Program-made: the position numbers and the translations under genes
Notes under the pieces: generated by a model
Told to the model about the DNA's origin: nothing
Seen by the model: only the letters and a program-made list of their open reading frames with translations
Database searches by the model: none
Origin: Flectonema sp. DT1601
Taxonomy: Eukaryota; Euglenozoa; Diplonemea; Diplonemida; Diplonemidae
DNA: 64,000 nucleotides
Assembly (NCBI GenBank): GCA_964019425.1
Contig: OZ025812.1
Coordinates: forward strand, 496,001-560,000
Reading direction: 5' to 3'
Shown: piece after piece, positions 10,544-20,753 of the stretch
Layout: every line of letters starts with the position of its first letter
Position numbering within the stretch: the stretch's first letter is position 1

Positions 10544-13500
10544 TTGGATAAACTGTTAGACATAATAAAGGGTAATTGATATTATGCAATGCTGGTTGTT
10601 GATGATTCATTTGACTCACTTGACAGTACGTTCAATTGCATGTTTGTCGAATTAATCTATACCAAGCAATATGGTGATTTAAAAAAAGTTGAAAAAAAAA
10701 GGTATCAAATAAAGTATTATTATCGTTCTCCAAGATAAGTATATCAACAGGCTTATCTTGATCACAATATTGTTTGTGCGCAGCCTATAAAGTAAGGGTG
10801 TTAACGTTACGCTGCCACAATTCTCTTTCGCTCGTAAAACATGTCTTCGAGATGAAAAAAAAAAAAAAAAAAGGTGAGCAAAACCTTGGAGTACAGAACA
10901 GAGCCAAAAAAGTGAAGGCAACTGGAATACTGTTCCTCGACAGTCGCTGAAGAACCGATGTAAGACGAAGAGTCTTTACATCAATTCCGTTTTTCATTGA
11001 GATAAACGGATACATAATACATATAAAACTACTTGATAGCAAAGCCATCTAATATACAAACGTATATAAGTGAAGCTAATCGTACATAAGCTGTAATAGT
11101 ACGGTAAGTTTACGAACACTTCTGCTCACTGTTGTTCATAAAAACCAAAAGCAAACAACAGCTGATATTAAATTCTCTTAAGTATTTCCTTTCAATGAAT
11201 AAAGTACAACACGTACTCGTTCAATTCAGAGCATTTCAAGCAATGAGACAGAATCCCATAATATAAAATCGATATATAAGAAAAAAAAAAAAAAAAAAAG
11301 AGTAAATCCCATTTATAGTAGCGATCAATCATACTACGAAATTGACAACTCCGCAAGAAAGACAAAATAGAATTAAAAAACAAAGAGTACGGCATTGGTA
11401 AAAAAAAAACCCCGCCATGTTAAGTCAGATCCTTACTCCCTCGCTTAGAAACGCAAGAATAAAAAAGAAAAAAACTGGTAAAAATTCCCAGTAAGTTTCT
11501 TCGAAACGAGTTAGTATTAATCAAAAATTCGTATAAGCAAAGCGACCACGTCAACATGCTTATTTCGTTTACCATTTAACACAGTCCGTAGTGAAACGAG
11601 TTAGAATACGAAACGAGTTAGTTAGAAACGACACTGGCTATACACACAGGTCGAGCAATCAATTAGCATACGATATGTCACATCAACATTCATTAATTCT
11701 TAGTAAAGGAAGGGAGTTAGAATACGAGTTCGTCATCATAATAACACAAAATGCAAAATTAATTTTTTTAAGGGTAACAGTTATATCGCTACCAGCAACC
11801 ATGAGACTCTCACAGACGATAAGAGACGTAAAATAACCTGAAACAAATGACTACCTAAACCCACCACCCCGCGTGAGAAATAAAAAAAGCATTCCGCAGG
11901 GACTATTTTTTCTTTATTAGTTACCGTAAAAAGGAACAATTCTCGTGAGGAAATATTCTCGTGAATTTTTAGGCTTGAGGGGAATGTTTGAATATATATT
12001 ATCAAGAAATGAACGTCTGTATTGTAACAGAGTTAATTAAAAATAAACATTAGTTATTATGCCGGGAAAAAAAGAAAAAAAAAAAAAAAAAAAGTTGTGG
12101 ATTTTTCCCGTGAAACTTTCCTCACGAAAGAAATAATTCCTTCTCCAATAAATAACTAAATAATGCAGTAAAGGAAAATATGTGTTTTAGATAAAAAAAA
12201 AAAAAAAAAAAAAGGTCAAACCTTTATTTTTTTTTTACATGGGAAGTCAAATAGTCAGAAATGGAATTTATTTCTTATAAACGATATCATAGATTAGTTT
12301 ATTTATTTATTTTTTTTTTTTTTTTTGTGATGTTTTTAATATAAAAACACTTCCAAAGAGACATTTCAACACACCAATTTATAAGGTGGAGGTAGGACGA
12401 AATGAGGAAAGAGTAATTTTTGTTGCTCTCAAATGAGCGAAAACTCGCGATACACATTAAAGTGAATAGCAAAGTGTTTCTTACGAGTGGTCAAATGTGA
12501 ATGACTGTCGCCAGCAAAAAACAACAACTAATGCTGCTTGGTAATTTCAAACAAAAGAATTAACCAGAGGGAGAAGGTGACGAAAGTCATCTTTCCGAGA
12601 CTTTTTGTAATCTTGATACAAATTAGTTGTCTTCCTACAATAAACAGATAATTAAAACGAAATCTCTCACTTTAAAAAAAAAAAAAGAACGACAAAAAAA
12701 AAAAAAAAAAAAGATAAAAAGCAATGCTCTAATCAGTAATTGAAGTGTCTTGAAGAGATAATTGTACTGCCTAAATACATAAAATTCCGAGGGATTGTGA
12801 TCAGGGCGATCAAGTCATATATTTTGGTTATGTTCGTGAATTACAATTTCAGTTGTGGTGTTCAATTACCCCCCTGGAACCTTTATGACAAGACATTGAT
12901 TGGTTTGCTATACTTCAAGAGAAAAATAAAACTACATCAGCAACTCTTCGCAGAAAAGCGTTTTCCGAGTCTCTCTCTATTTGTAGTAGAACCTTAAGTT
13001 GATTGACGTAATTGAAAAAAAAAAAAAAAAAAAAAAAAATGGAATCTAGTCTCTCCTCACTATCGTGAGTTGTTGTTGTTGTTGTTTGATACTGTTTTAA
13101 AGGGTTGGGCTCATTGAGGTCTGCTTACTTATGTAAGTGACTAGGGTTTTAAATGGTACAATAATCGAATAATTATCCTCCGTCAGTGTGATCACATCAC
13201 TTCTTACCTTCCGACAGTCGTGGGTCAGGATTAGGTTGTTGCTTATTGAGGTTTATTGAATGTGTCTGCAAATGTGTATAAACACATCCATAGACTGCTT
13301 CAAAATCACTGACTGATATTTTTCACTACCTACAGTTATGGATGTTTATATCATGAAGTCAGAAAACCTTTTTACATAAATGTGATCGGAACAGAATGAC
13401 CACACCGATAGAAGATCATTGTTGTTGCATTGGACTATGAACGTATCGCTCTCGAAGAACCAAAAAGACTACCTGGCTGGCAACTATAAGTTCCCAACAT

Positions 13501-14078
13501 CATTCTGGAAGGAACCACAGCGTGACCGAACCAACAAGCTGCCTTTGCAGAAGATTACGTCTTCATGTAGCTATTTCTTGTCAGAATTTTAAACGCAAAA
13601 AAAAAAAAAAAAAAAAAAAAAAGATATTAATAAAAGGAACGTAACATATTTATATGGATCAAAAAAAAAAAAAAAAAGGGAATAATATAATCGAAACCTA
13701 CAACTCAGTAGCGAATTATTCATAATATTATATAAAATTAAGTCAAGGAAAGAAGAACGAAGAACATAGAAAAAGAAAAAAAAAAGCAACGACATGCCTG
13801 TCCTTATATAATATCACAAGCGATCCCAAAGGTTACCCCGGCTTTAAAATACAGCCTTGAATAGATATGTATATGGGGAAACGCGAGGTATTTTTTTTGT
13901 TTTGTTCTTTTTCAAGTAAAAGAAAACCTTTGAAACAAACAAGAGAGAAAAAAAAAAGGAAGTGGAAAGAAAAAAAAAAAACCAAACAAACATAACAAAA
14001 AAAGGACGACAAGTTGCAATGCGCGAAATGTAAAGCAACTGATGCACCAGCCAGTTTGAACCACGAAGACTAGGCGTC

Positions 14079-14116
<38 letters not shown>

Positions 14117-14530
14117 AATTTAAATAAAAACAGCTTATAAGAAGATCAAGCCTCTGTGATATATAAAAAAAAATCGTAGGATGGCAGGTAGTTTTCATCT
14201 TTTAAAAAATGCTATTGCTAGATAAACGACCTTCCATGTCAAAGTATTAGTGTAGTCACAGTAAGCAAAACCGTTATAGGGACTAAAAATACTCCCAAAC
14301 TCGTGTAGCTAAAAACAGCTCATCGCCTGATAACAAAAACTCGGATAACAACAATGAAGTGTGGCCGGAAAAGCTGCATTCATCAGCTTAGCAGTGAAGT
14401 TGTTTCAAATTCAATATCGCTGCACAGGCTAAACGAGATAAGAGTCTAGTGAATATATCGAAACATATAAATAGAAATAGAATATTGAAAAGCTGCCGTG
14501 GGGACGGAAGGGAAACTTAGAGAGGATATC
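10544..14530. other. AT-rich gene-poor region
   Basis: About 4 kb without a supportable gene. It contains many A runs, several of 20-33 nt. Near 11500-11630 the motif GAAACGAGTTAG is repeated three to four times in irregular spacing. A stretch at about 13380-13592 is open and less AT-rich (51 codons from the ATG at 13437) but matches nothing I know. It could include the 3' untranslated region or further exons of the membrane protein gene that follows on the minus strand. Confidence 0.55.
14082..14114. repeat. A homopolymer, 33 nt
   Basis: The longest homopolymer in the window, in intergenic DNA downstream (minus-strand sense) of the 1162-aa membrane protein. Confidence 0.9.
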
Positions 14531-17500
14531 TCACCACATCAGCGTAATCATTTTCGCTGCTTCTTTGATAATGCAAGCAATAGATCTCAGATTGTATTCT
14601 TGTAATATAATATTAATATAAGGGGTGAAACCGTTATAGAGAAGTACTCCGTAGTTGTAATTTGTCTGAAGAATGATAACTCCGAGTAATTCAATCCAAA
14701 AACGATAGAACAGATGAAATATCGCTGACTTTATCATAAATCCTCTATGATTCTCAAGATAATAAGCAACATCATAAATCTTATCAGCAGAGATGGATGG
14801 GGGGATGGGTTCAAATTTGTGCGCTAATTTAATCAAAACAACAACAGCGGCAACGACCGGCACCCACAACCAACAATACGCCAAAAGCATAGGAATTACG
14901 TGAGTAACCACACCAGGAAATGACAACGCTATAGCTATTACAAGAGTGGCTACTACTGGTTTCCCTAATGTCCTTAAAGTAATACCAAGTGACACGTCCT
15001 GATGAGTAAATCGATACATAAAAACAGCTCCAAAATCAGCCATCAGTGTCGGATAGCCACTATTAAATAATTTAAAATAAATTTCTTGATAATGACTCCA
15101 CGGATTCTCATTATGAGATCTCGTACTACTAACAATATAAATAAAGTACCCAATTAAGAAAAGAGACTTGCCTGCTAAAAGGAGCGGATGCACTACAAAA
15201 ACCGCTGACATAGTTCTAATTGGAACGGGTTGAGGTACAAGAAGGTATTCTTTTTCGTATTCTTCTTCGGTAGCATGAGTGAAAGTTTCAGCAGGTAAAC
15301 TTATATTATGACCTGATTCACTAAATTGAATGGTAACCATATACCGTACTTCTGTTTTCTTTTGAATCTGTTTTATTTCCTGGATCTTTCCAACACATTG
15401 AGCAAAGTCTCTCCACCATTCTTGCCAGTGTGTGAACGCTGCTACTCTCATTGCTTCCAGCTCTCCCACCCTTCCGTAATTTCCATAAAAGTCACCAATC
15501 TTTGTTAAACATCTAGTAGATACCCAAACACATATATCTGACTCTATTTTAATAGCTACCCAGGTTCCACTGGCATCAGTCGCAGTCAGTCGATACGGGA
15601 ATTCAGTTGCAAGATATTGCCAAGTAGCCACCTTCTCTTTTGAGATGTAACTCCCAGAAACTAATTGTGGATTTTTTGTTTCTAATTCTGATATCTTAGA
15701 AATGTTCGATTTGTCTAAAGAGATTACGGCGCTGGCAGGAAGCCATGCTGTGGGTGAACTGAACTGCACAAGTGCTTCTTTTTCACGATCTCTCCATCGA
15801 AGTTTCCTCACTGGTCCATGACTTCCTAACTGTCCTTGCACAGCTGCGCTAATTACGTCAGCTGAGTCAATTTCCTGTACTTCACCTTCAAATAGTAACC
15901 TTTGATTTGGTCTTTTTCCAATGCAAGTATTTCCCCTCTCTCCCTTACATTTGTATCCCTGGTCTCTTTTTACTAATGGATTGTTACTCGATTCTCGCTT
16001 ACCACAAACTACGCAGGACATAATTGGAGTGATGTACGATTTGTTCTCTTTCAAAGGATTTTGAAAGGTACCATTTTCAGACATCGGACTGAGGATGGCG
16101 GGAGACTCTCTGGACAGGTCGGACAGTTCGGGCATCAGCAATTCAGCAGGCTGTTTGGATCCTTTTGGGGCTGCATGGGATACGTAATCGTTAACAACAT
16201 CATCCGCAGTATTGGAAACTAAATTGATAACAATATGATCATCACTATCTACTGTACCATGAACTTGATAAGATTCAATTACATCAGAATCACTATCTGA
16301 AGTCACTTCTTGAAGTGCAATTACTCCATCATCTGAGAAGATGTCAGGTTTTGATTTTCTCCGATTGTTCGAAAGGTCATCATTCTCTGCAGCAACTTCG
16401 GGCGCCGCATCTCCCAAAGTGTAGGATTCCAGTGCTCGTGTGTCAACAGATTGACGTCGTTTGGCATTCCAGCTGTTAGCGAGTGGTACTTCACTCACTG
16501 CTGCAGAAGGTTTTCGTCTGGGAAAAGACTGCCGTCTTGATGGCGAACTCGGTGAAGACATCTCACTCATGGCGTCACTAAATCTGTGAATTGATCCACG
16601 AGGGAACTCACTTGTTGGAACTACAGAAGCTCTCTTTTTCTTCCAATTCGGTGATGCAATCGCTGGAGTTATTGGACTCGACAACTCACCAGTTAAGGCC
16701 GCTGACTGCCTTTTCCTCTCCCTCGGAGTTCCAGCGATGGATCTCTTGCGATATCCCTCGTTCATACTGCCATCTAATACTTCGTCAACAGTATCGAAGT
16801 TACCTCGTGTAAGAGTTCTGGGTTGATTTCTTTGTGGTGAGTTTGGTGATCCAACGAAACTGCTCTCAGCAGTATCACACTGGTCAGTGGGAGAATCTTG
16901 TAGATCTCTATATTTAAGAGATTTCGTAGAAGAAAACATTTGATCGACTCCCCTACCAGACGCTACTGTTGGAAGAGAACCGTTGCTGCGATCTGGTGAT
17001 CCACCCCCCAGGAGTAAGGGCTCTGCTAGAGCTGGTTCCGCTGCTGAAGCGCACGACTGTCTCTTTGTGAAAGAATGCCGTCCATACTTACTCAATACTT
17101 CACTATTCTTTTCGTGGTCCCAGCTTTGAGCAAATGAGAGATTCTGAGCTTTGGAAGCTCGTCTGAAGGAACCGTGAACATCACTTGGAGAATATGATTC
17201 CGGGTCGTCATTTAAAGCTTTAGCGATATCATAAAGACCAAACAGTACTTCCTCACTTGTGGGAAGTTCAGTTTTCTCTTTTAACGAAACGTGGCTTTCA
17301 GTTTTTCGATTGCCATCTTGGAACGACCCTTCTGGTACAGTTAGCCAAACAGTTGTCCCAGGTTCTATTAACTTCCCTCCCTGAGGTACTTGCGGTGGAA
17401 CGAAGAATGTCGGGAACCAGATGTGCCTATCTCTAATTAATAAGTCTAGTTTACTCTTAAGGAAGACGTTGACAAATAGACAAATAAATAAGAACACCAG

Positions 17501-18019
17501 AATTCCAGAAGCAAGGATGGCATATGGTGGAGGATCTTCGTTAGGGAACACCCAATTACAAGGAGTGCAGCGAAACTTTGTTTTACTAAAAATCTGCTTC
17601 ACGGTGTTGGGCAGGCTTCCTGCTGTGATGGTAACGTTTGCGGCCTCAACTATTTTCCCGCAAGTTTCGTCACCTATGGTTATTATGTGACCAACTGCAA
17701 CTTGAGCATCGCACACCTTCTCTTGCAATACACCGTTAATGAGGAACGGTTCGAAGAATTCAAGAGTTGTCTTTCCATCAGAATCACAAGAAATAGAAGC
17801 AGAAGCAGCACTGTAATAGTCCATAGTTCTCTTTATTGGATCATCGTTAGCTAATCCCCTACTAGTGATACAACTATCAACCCATAGTGGATGCCATTGC
17901 ATGTCTTTTGATTTTCCGTTGCATTGTGCAGTACCATCCCACCATTCCCAAAGCGCTGAATATGCTTCGCATTGAAATATCAGCAGGGAAATCAATACTA
18001 CCCTACTCCATAAATACAT
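14531..18019 (-). CDS. Large multi-pass membrane protein of unknown family, 1162 aa
   Basis: Residues 1-19 form a signal peptide. Residues 20-165 are a Cys-containing lumenal or extracellular domain ending in CTPCNW, followed by a transmembrane helix at about 167-188. Residues 230-660 are Ser/Pro/Arg-rich and probably disordered, with many basic-Ser motifs that could be phosphorylated. A small Cys cluster (CVVC at 669-672, then C691 and C699) resembles a zinc-binding motif. Residues 700-920 look globular. Four or more hydrophobic segments follow, at about 937-965, 1021-1040, 1043-1065 and 1097-1118. The final codons read ATG TGG TGA and overlap a donor-like GTGAGA, so splicing to a further 3' exon is possible. 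The frame is intronless over 3.5 kb. A receptor- or transporter-like role would be a guess; I do not recognise the family. Confidence 0.7.
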   Translation of the reverse strand: MYLWSRVVLISLLIFQCEAYSALWEWWDGTAQCNGKSKDMQWHPLWVDSCITSRGLANDDPIKRTMDYYSAASASISCDSDGKTTLEFFEPFLINGVLQEKVCDAQVAVGHIITIGDETCGKIVEAANVTITAGSLPNTVKQIFSKTKFRCTPCNWVFPNEDPPPYAILASGILVFLFICLFVNVFLKSKLDLLIRDRHIWFPTFFVPPQVPQGGKLIEPGTTVWLTVPEGSFQDGNRKTESHVSLKEKTELPTSEEVLFGLYDIAKALNDDPESYSPSDVHGSFRRASKAQNLSFAQSWDHEKNSEVLSKYGRHSFTKRQSCASAAEPALAEPLLLGGGSPDRSNGSLPTVASGRGVDQMFSSTKSLKYRDLQDSPTDQCDTAESSFVGSPNSPQRNQPRTLTRGNFDTVDEVLDGSMNEGYRKRSIAGTPRERKRQSAALTGELSSPITPAIASPNWKKKRASVVPTSEFPRGSIHRFSDAMSEMSSPSSPSRRQSFPRRKPSAAVSEVPLANSWNAKRRQSVDTRALESYTLGDAAPEVAAENDDLSNNRRKSKPDIFSDDGVIALQEVTSDSDSDVIESYQVHGTVDSDDHIVINLVSNTADDVVNDYVSHAAPKGSKQPAELLMPELSDLSRESPAILSPMSENGTFQNPLKENKSYITPIMSCVVCGKRESSNNPLVKRDQGYKCKGERGNTCIGKRPNQRLLFEGEVQEIDSADVISAAVQGQLGSHGPVRKLRWRDREKEALVQFSSPTAWLPASAVISLDKSNISKISELETKNPQLVSGSYISKEKVATWQYLATEFPYRLTATDASGTWVAIKIESDICVWVSTRCLTKIGDFYGNYGRVGELEAMRVAAFTHWQEWWRDFAQCVGKIQEIKQIQKKTEVRYMVTIQFSESGHNISLPAETFTHATEEEYEKEYLLVPQPVPIRTMSAVFVVHPLLLAGKSLFLIGYFIYIVSSTRSHNENPWSHYQEIYFKLFNSGYPTLMADFGAVFMYRFTHQDVSLGITLRTLGKPVVATLVIAIALSFPGVVTHVIPMLLAYCWLWVPVVAAVVVLIKLAHKFEPIPPSISADKIYDVAYYLENHRGFMIKSAIFHLFYRFWIELLGVIILQTNYNYGVLLYNGFTPYINIILQEYNLRSIACIIKEAAKMITLMW

Positions 18020-18829
18020 GAGAGGGGAGAGGGTTTCACCTTTTTTTTGGAATTATAGTTAAATATACCAGCAGACTTAAATTACGCATAACGAACCATC
18101 GCAGCTGTCAATAGGACCTGAGAGTAAAAATAAACATCAACCCCATCCGATGAATAAACGCTATCGTTTTCTCAGTGCAATCACTAAAAGGAAACTAGAG
18201 AGCCCCACTGCTTTTTTATAAACAAGAATACAGCTATGAATTTTTTCAGACAAAACGCACTCGTCTGTATCATTTCTGTAAGCTGCACTTCCAGCAAAGC
18301 AGCTGTAGGCATCAGGAAAGAAAGGTGACTGATTAAAACAAGAAATACACGTTCGCTGATACTGACGAAGGCCGGTAAAAACGAAATGTAACCAGAAATA
18401 ATCTGAGCTTGGAGCTAAAACAGTATTTCTTTGTAGATAGGACAACAGGGTTAGGGGGATATGTACATGTTAGAACGCCTAATCCCTGGCGAAAACAACA
18501 AGAATGGAGAACAGGCGAAACAACTAAAAAGTAATAAAAATAAATTTAGGTCATTTGCAGAATCATCCAAACCGGTCTGTCCTAAACCCTAAACAAGAAA
18601 AGTGCCAATCTGAGTGTGCTAAAGTGTATTAAAGATCCACGGCAGCCTTACTATGTTGTGCACCAGAAGGACAAGAATTGATGTATCAAAACTACTCAAA
18701 TAAAAAAACGAGAAAAAAGGAATAAAAAAAAAAAAAAAAAAGGATAAGTTATAACAGCATTTGTGTTTTTACACCCCCTTTTTGGGATATATCAAGAAGG
18801 ACAAGAAGCGGTTTTAAAATCGTAAATCG
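18020..18829. other. Intergenic region between membrane protein and vWA genes
   Basis: Mostly AT-rich. A 94-codon minus-strand frame at 18161-18445 has six Cys residues and a hydrophobic C-terminal segment, but shows no family signature. It may be the 5' leader of the membrane protein gene or the 3' region of the vWA gene. An A run lies at about 18724-18740. Confidence 0.45.
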
Positions 18830-19945
18830 CTATTGAATTCCATGCGCAGCGAGAGTACTTCTCAATTGAATTCCTCTCTTCATGTAGTCGCAGCATTGCT
18901 TTATACTTTCTTGAGAATTGCTTCGTAAAACAAGCATACTCTCGGTACCAACTCTTAACGCTGCAAAGAATTGACGAGGTGCCTTTGGATCTTGCAATGC
19001 AGCAGGGTGGGTTCCATTATTTCCTGCATCATCTATAACAGTAAAGTGTCCCAGAGGGTAATCGGCATATTCAAAGCAACCGAGTAAGTCTTCTGAGTTT
19101 CTATTTTTGTACCAATAGACACCATCGATGTCTAATTCAATGCTGCGGTTTTTCCAATTAGTGAAGAACCCCTTTGTGAGACCTGTCGAATATTTATCCA
19201 TCTGGACAATAAGAGAGGGGATTGGTTCGTCCCAGTCATCAAACTTTTTTGAAACGGGACCTAATAAAGCTTTCATAACCCAGTCTGATCTAGTGAAACG
19301 AGTAGTCTTACCAGTGTTTAGCACTTGAAGTCTTTCTGTTATGAAATCGTCGGTACAATCTACCTCTTCAAACTCTTCGTCAATATCTTCAAGCCAACCA
19401 ATATCTTCATCATTTCCAGTGCACGCAAGAAACTGAAAACGAAACCGTTTGTCTGCTTGAATAATCAACCTAAGCGTTCTCTCAAAGCTTTGAATCCCCC
19501 CACTTGGAATTCCATCGGTTGCAATTAACAAAAGTACCTGTTTTTCGGTATCCTTGTTGGCCTTTATTACTTCGATCAGTCTTTCTTCAAGAGGTGTACG
19601 GCCATATGGACCTTTTTTCATGGAGGCCAAAAAACGAGGATCTGTTCGGGACTTCACTCCCTTCACAGCATTCCTATTCAAGTAATAAATGTCCACCCCG
19701 TCTTCGTCAAAGCAGCAGGCGAGTTCTATTATTGTGTCGATCGTTTTTTTCAGTTCGTCCCATCTCGAGGGATTTGGACGGCCTTGCACGATTTCGCTGT
19801 CGGGAAGTGAAGAGAGTGACATCGACCCGCTATCGTCGGCTATAAACACGATGTCGTATCCCTCAAGGGCAACTAAGTCGTTCGCATCAGCAATTGTTAT
19901 TTCAAACTCATCTAGGACAGATTGTAGACGAGAGACATCGGTCAT
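18830..19945 (-). CDS. von Willebrand factor A-domain protein, 371 aa
   Basis: The vWA fold spans about residues 28-210. The MIDAS metal site is intact: D37-x-S39-x-S41 in ADDSGSM, T117 in the GRTPLEERL loop, and D144 in ATDG. There is no signal peptide or membrane segment, so the protein is probably cytosolic. A second domain (about 215-371, with WKNRSIELDIDGVYWY and a Cys pair near the end) is not recognised. I start at the Met at 19945. An upstream in-frame Met at 20218 would add 91 residues translated partly from antisense LINE debris. Only 12 nt before 19945 is a CACACAG acceptor. Such proteins usually bind partners through the metal site; the partner is unknown. Confidence 0.8.
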   Translation of the reverse strand: MTDVSRLQSVLDEFEITIADANDLVALEGYDIVFIADDSGSMSLSSLPDSEIVQGRPNPSRWDELKKTIDTIIELACCFDEDGVDIYYLNRNAVKGVKSRTDPRFLASMKKGPYGRTPLEERLIEVIKANKDTEKQVLLLIATDGIPSGGIQSFERTLRLIIQADKRFRFQFLACTGNDEDIGWLEDIDEEFEEVDCTDDFITERLQVLNTGKTTRFTRSDWVMKALLGPVSKKFDDWDEPIPSLIVQMDKYSTGLTKGFFTNWKNRSIELDIDGVYWYKNRNSEDLLGCFEYADYPLGHFTVIDDAGNNGTHPAALQDPKAPRQFFAALRVGTESMLVLRSNSQESIKQCCDYMKRGIQLRSTLAAHGIQ

Positions 19946-19957
19946 TTTGAAGGATAG

Positions 19958-19975
19958 CTGTGTGAGAATTATAAT
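19958..19975 (-). promoter_or_regulatory. Candidate splice-leader acceptor of the vWA gene
   Basis: On the minus strand ATAATTCTCACACAG places an AG at 19958-19959. A 12-nt leader before the ATG follows. This supports the shorter protein start. Confidence 0.4.
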
Positions 19976-20144
19976 ACCACTGCTCCACGACAATTTACAC
20001 TTTCGAGCGTGTAGATCTAGTAAACCAAGTATAAGAAAGTTTTGCGACAATAAAACAATAAAGGAGGAAAACGCGACTGGCGGTTTTAGAAATATAAACA
20101 TCACTCCTAATAACTCTCTGAGATTTTGGCTCGGGTAACCTGGT

Positions 20145-20420
20145 GATAATAAAGCTATCCTGGCTTGCTTCTCATCGGAAGTATGTTCGCCTCCCACAGC
20201 CGGTGATCTTTCTGGCAACCTTCCTCAGATTCAGGTCAATAGGTTTGAGCTGTTCAATTCATCTGTCAAGAAAGGCCCAGAGCAAGACCCTTCCTCGTCT
20301 CATCAAGCAGCTTGTCCACCTGCGGAACCCTGTGTGCACCACGAACCGGCATGAGCCGTCATCGTTTATCGGATCTACACCGGGCAGCATTTCCGGAAGT
20401 TATCTGATCTTCGTAACATT
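20145..20420 (-). mobile_element. Degraded, internally deleted LINE fragment
   Basis: The block matches two separate parts of the reverse transcriptase region of the neighbouring LINE, same strand. The segment with GTTCGCCTCC and CCTCAGATTCAGGTC resembles LINE positions about 21960-22075. The segment with GCAAGACCCTTCCT and GTCTCATC resembles about 22203-22250. The intervening 130 bp are missing. At the protein level EKQARIALL corresponds to EKQARTALF of the intact frame. It is clearly more diverged than the neighbouring element and lies upstream of the vWA gene. Confidence 0.7.
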
Positions 20421-20440
20421 AAATAGGATGAAGTGAAAAT

Positions 20441-20753
20441 CTTTTTTATTTATTTATTTATTTTTTTTTAGTCACATCCCCCCTGTCTTTCTACTTTGTT
20501 TTTATTCTTTCTGAGCATACTCGCTCTTCTTATTTTTTAACTAATTAAATAAGCAACAACGAGTGCAACTGTTGTGAGTCCGTTGGAGGACTTCCCCGGA
20601 TAGGAAGCTCACGACACTGTAAGTACAAAGCGAATGATCAATACGGAGACGGTGGCCAAAGACCACTGGGTTACCTGCGAGCTATGAAGCTCTACGGATG
20701 TCCTCAGAGAGTTATTAGGAGATGAATTAGGAGTGATGTATGAGTATGATATA
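20441..20753 (-). other. LINE 3' untranslated region and A-rich tail
   Basis: A 313-bp non-coding stretch after the RT/RNase H stop. The terminal 30 bp on the minus strand consist of A runs and four TAAA-type repeats. A moderately GC-rich segment at 20580-20700 could fold and may be the part recognised by the reverse transcriptase, which is inference. Confidence 0.6.

Noticed and set aside
11500-11640. GAAACGAGTTAG short repeats
   Set aside because: Three or four irregular copies within 130 bp look like local slippage, not an organised element.
13437-13592. 51-codon plus-strand frame with protein-like composition
   Set aside because: Too short to support, no motif, opposite in strand to neighbouring genes, and in an AT-rich desert.
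19946-20218. 91-residue N-terminal extension of the vWA protein
   Set aside because: It is partly translated from the LINE relic, and the acceptor AG at 19958-19959 lies inside it.
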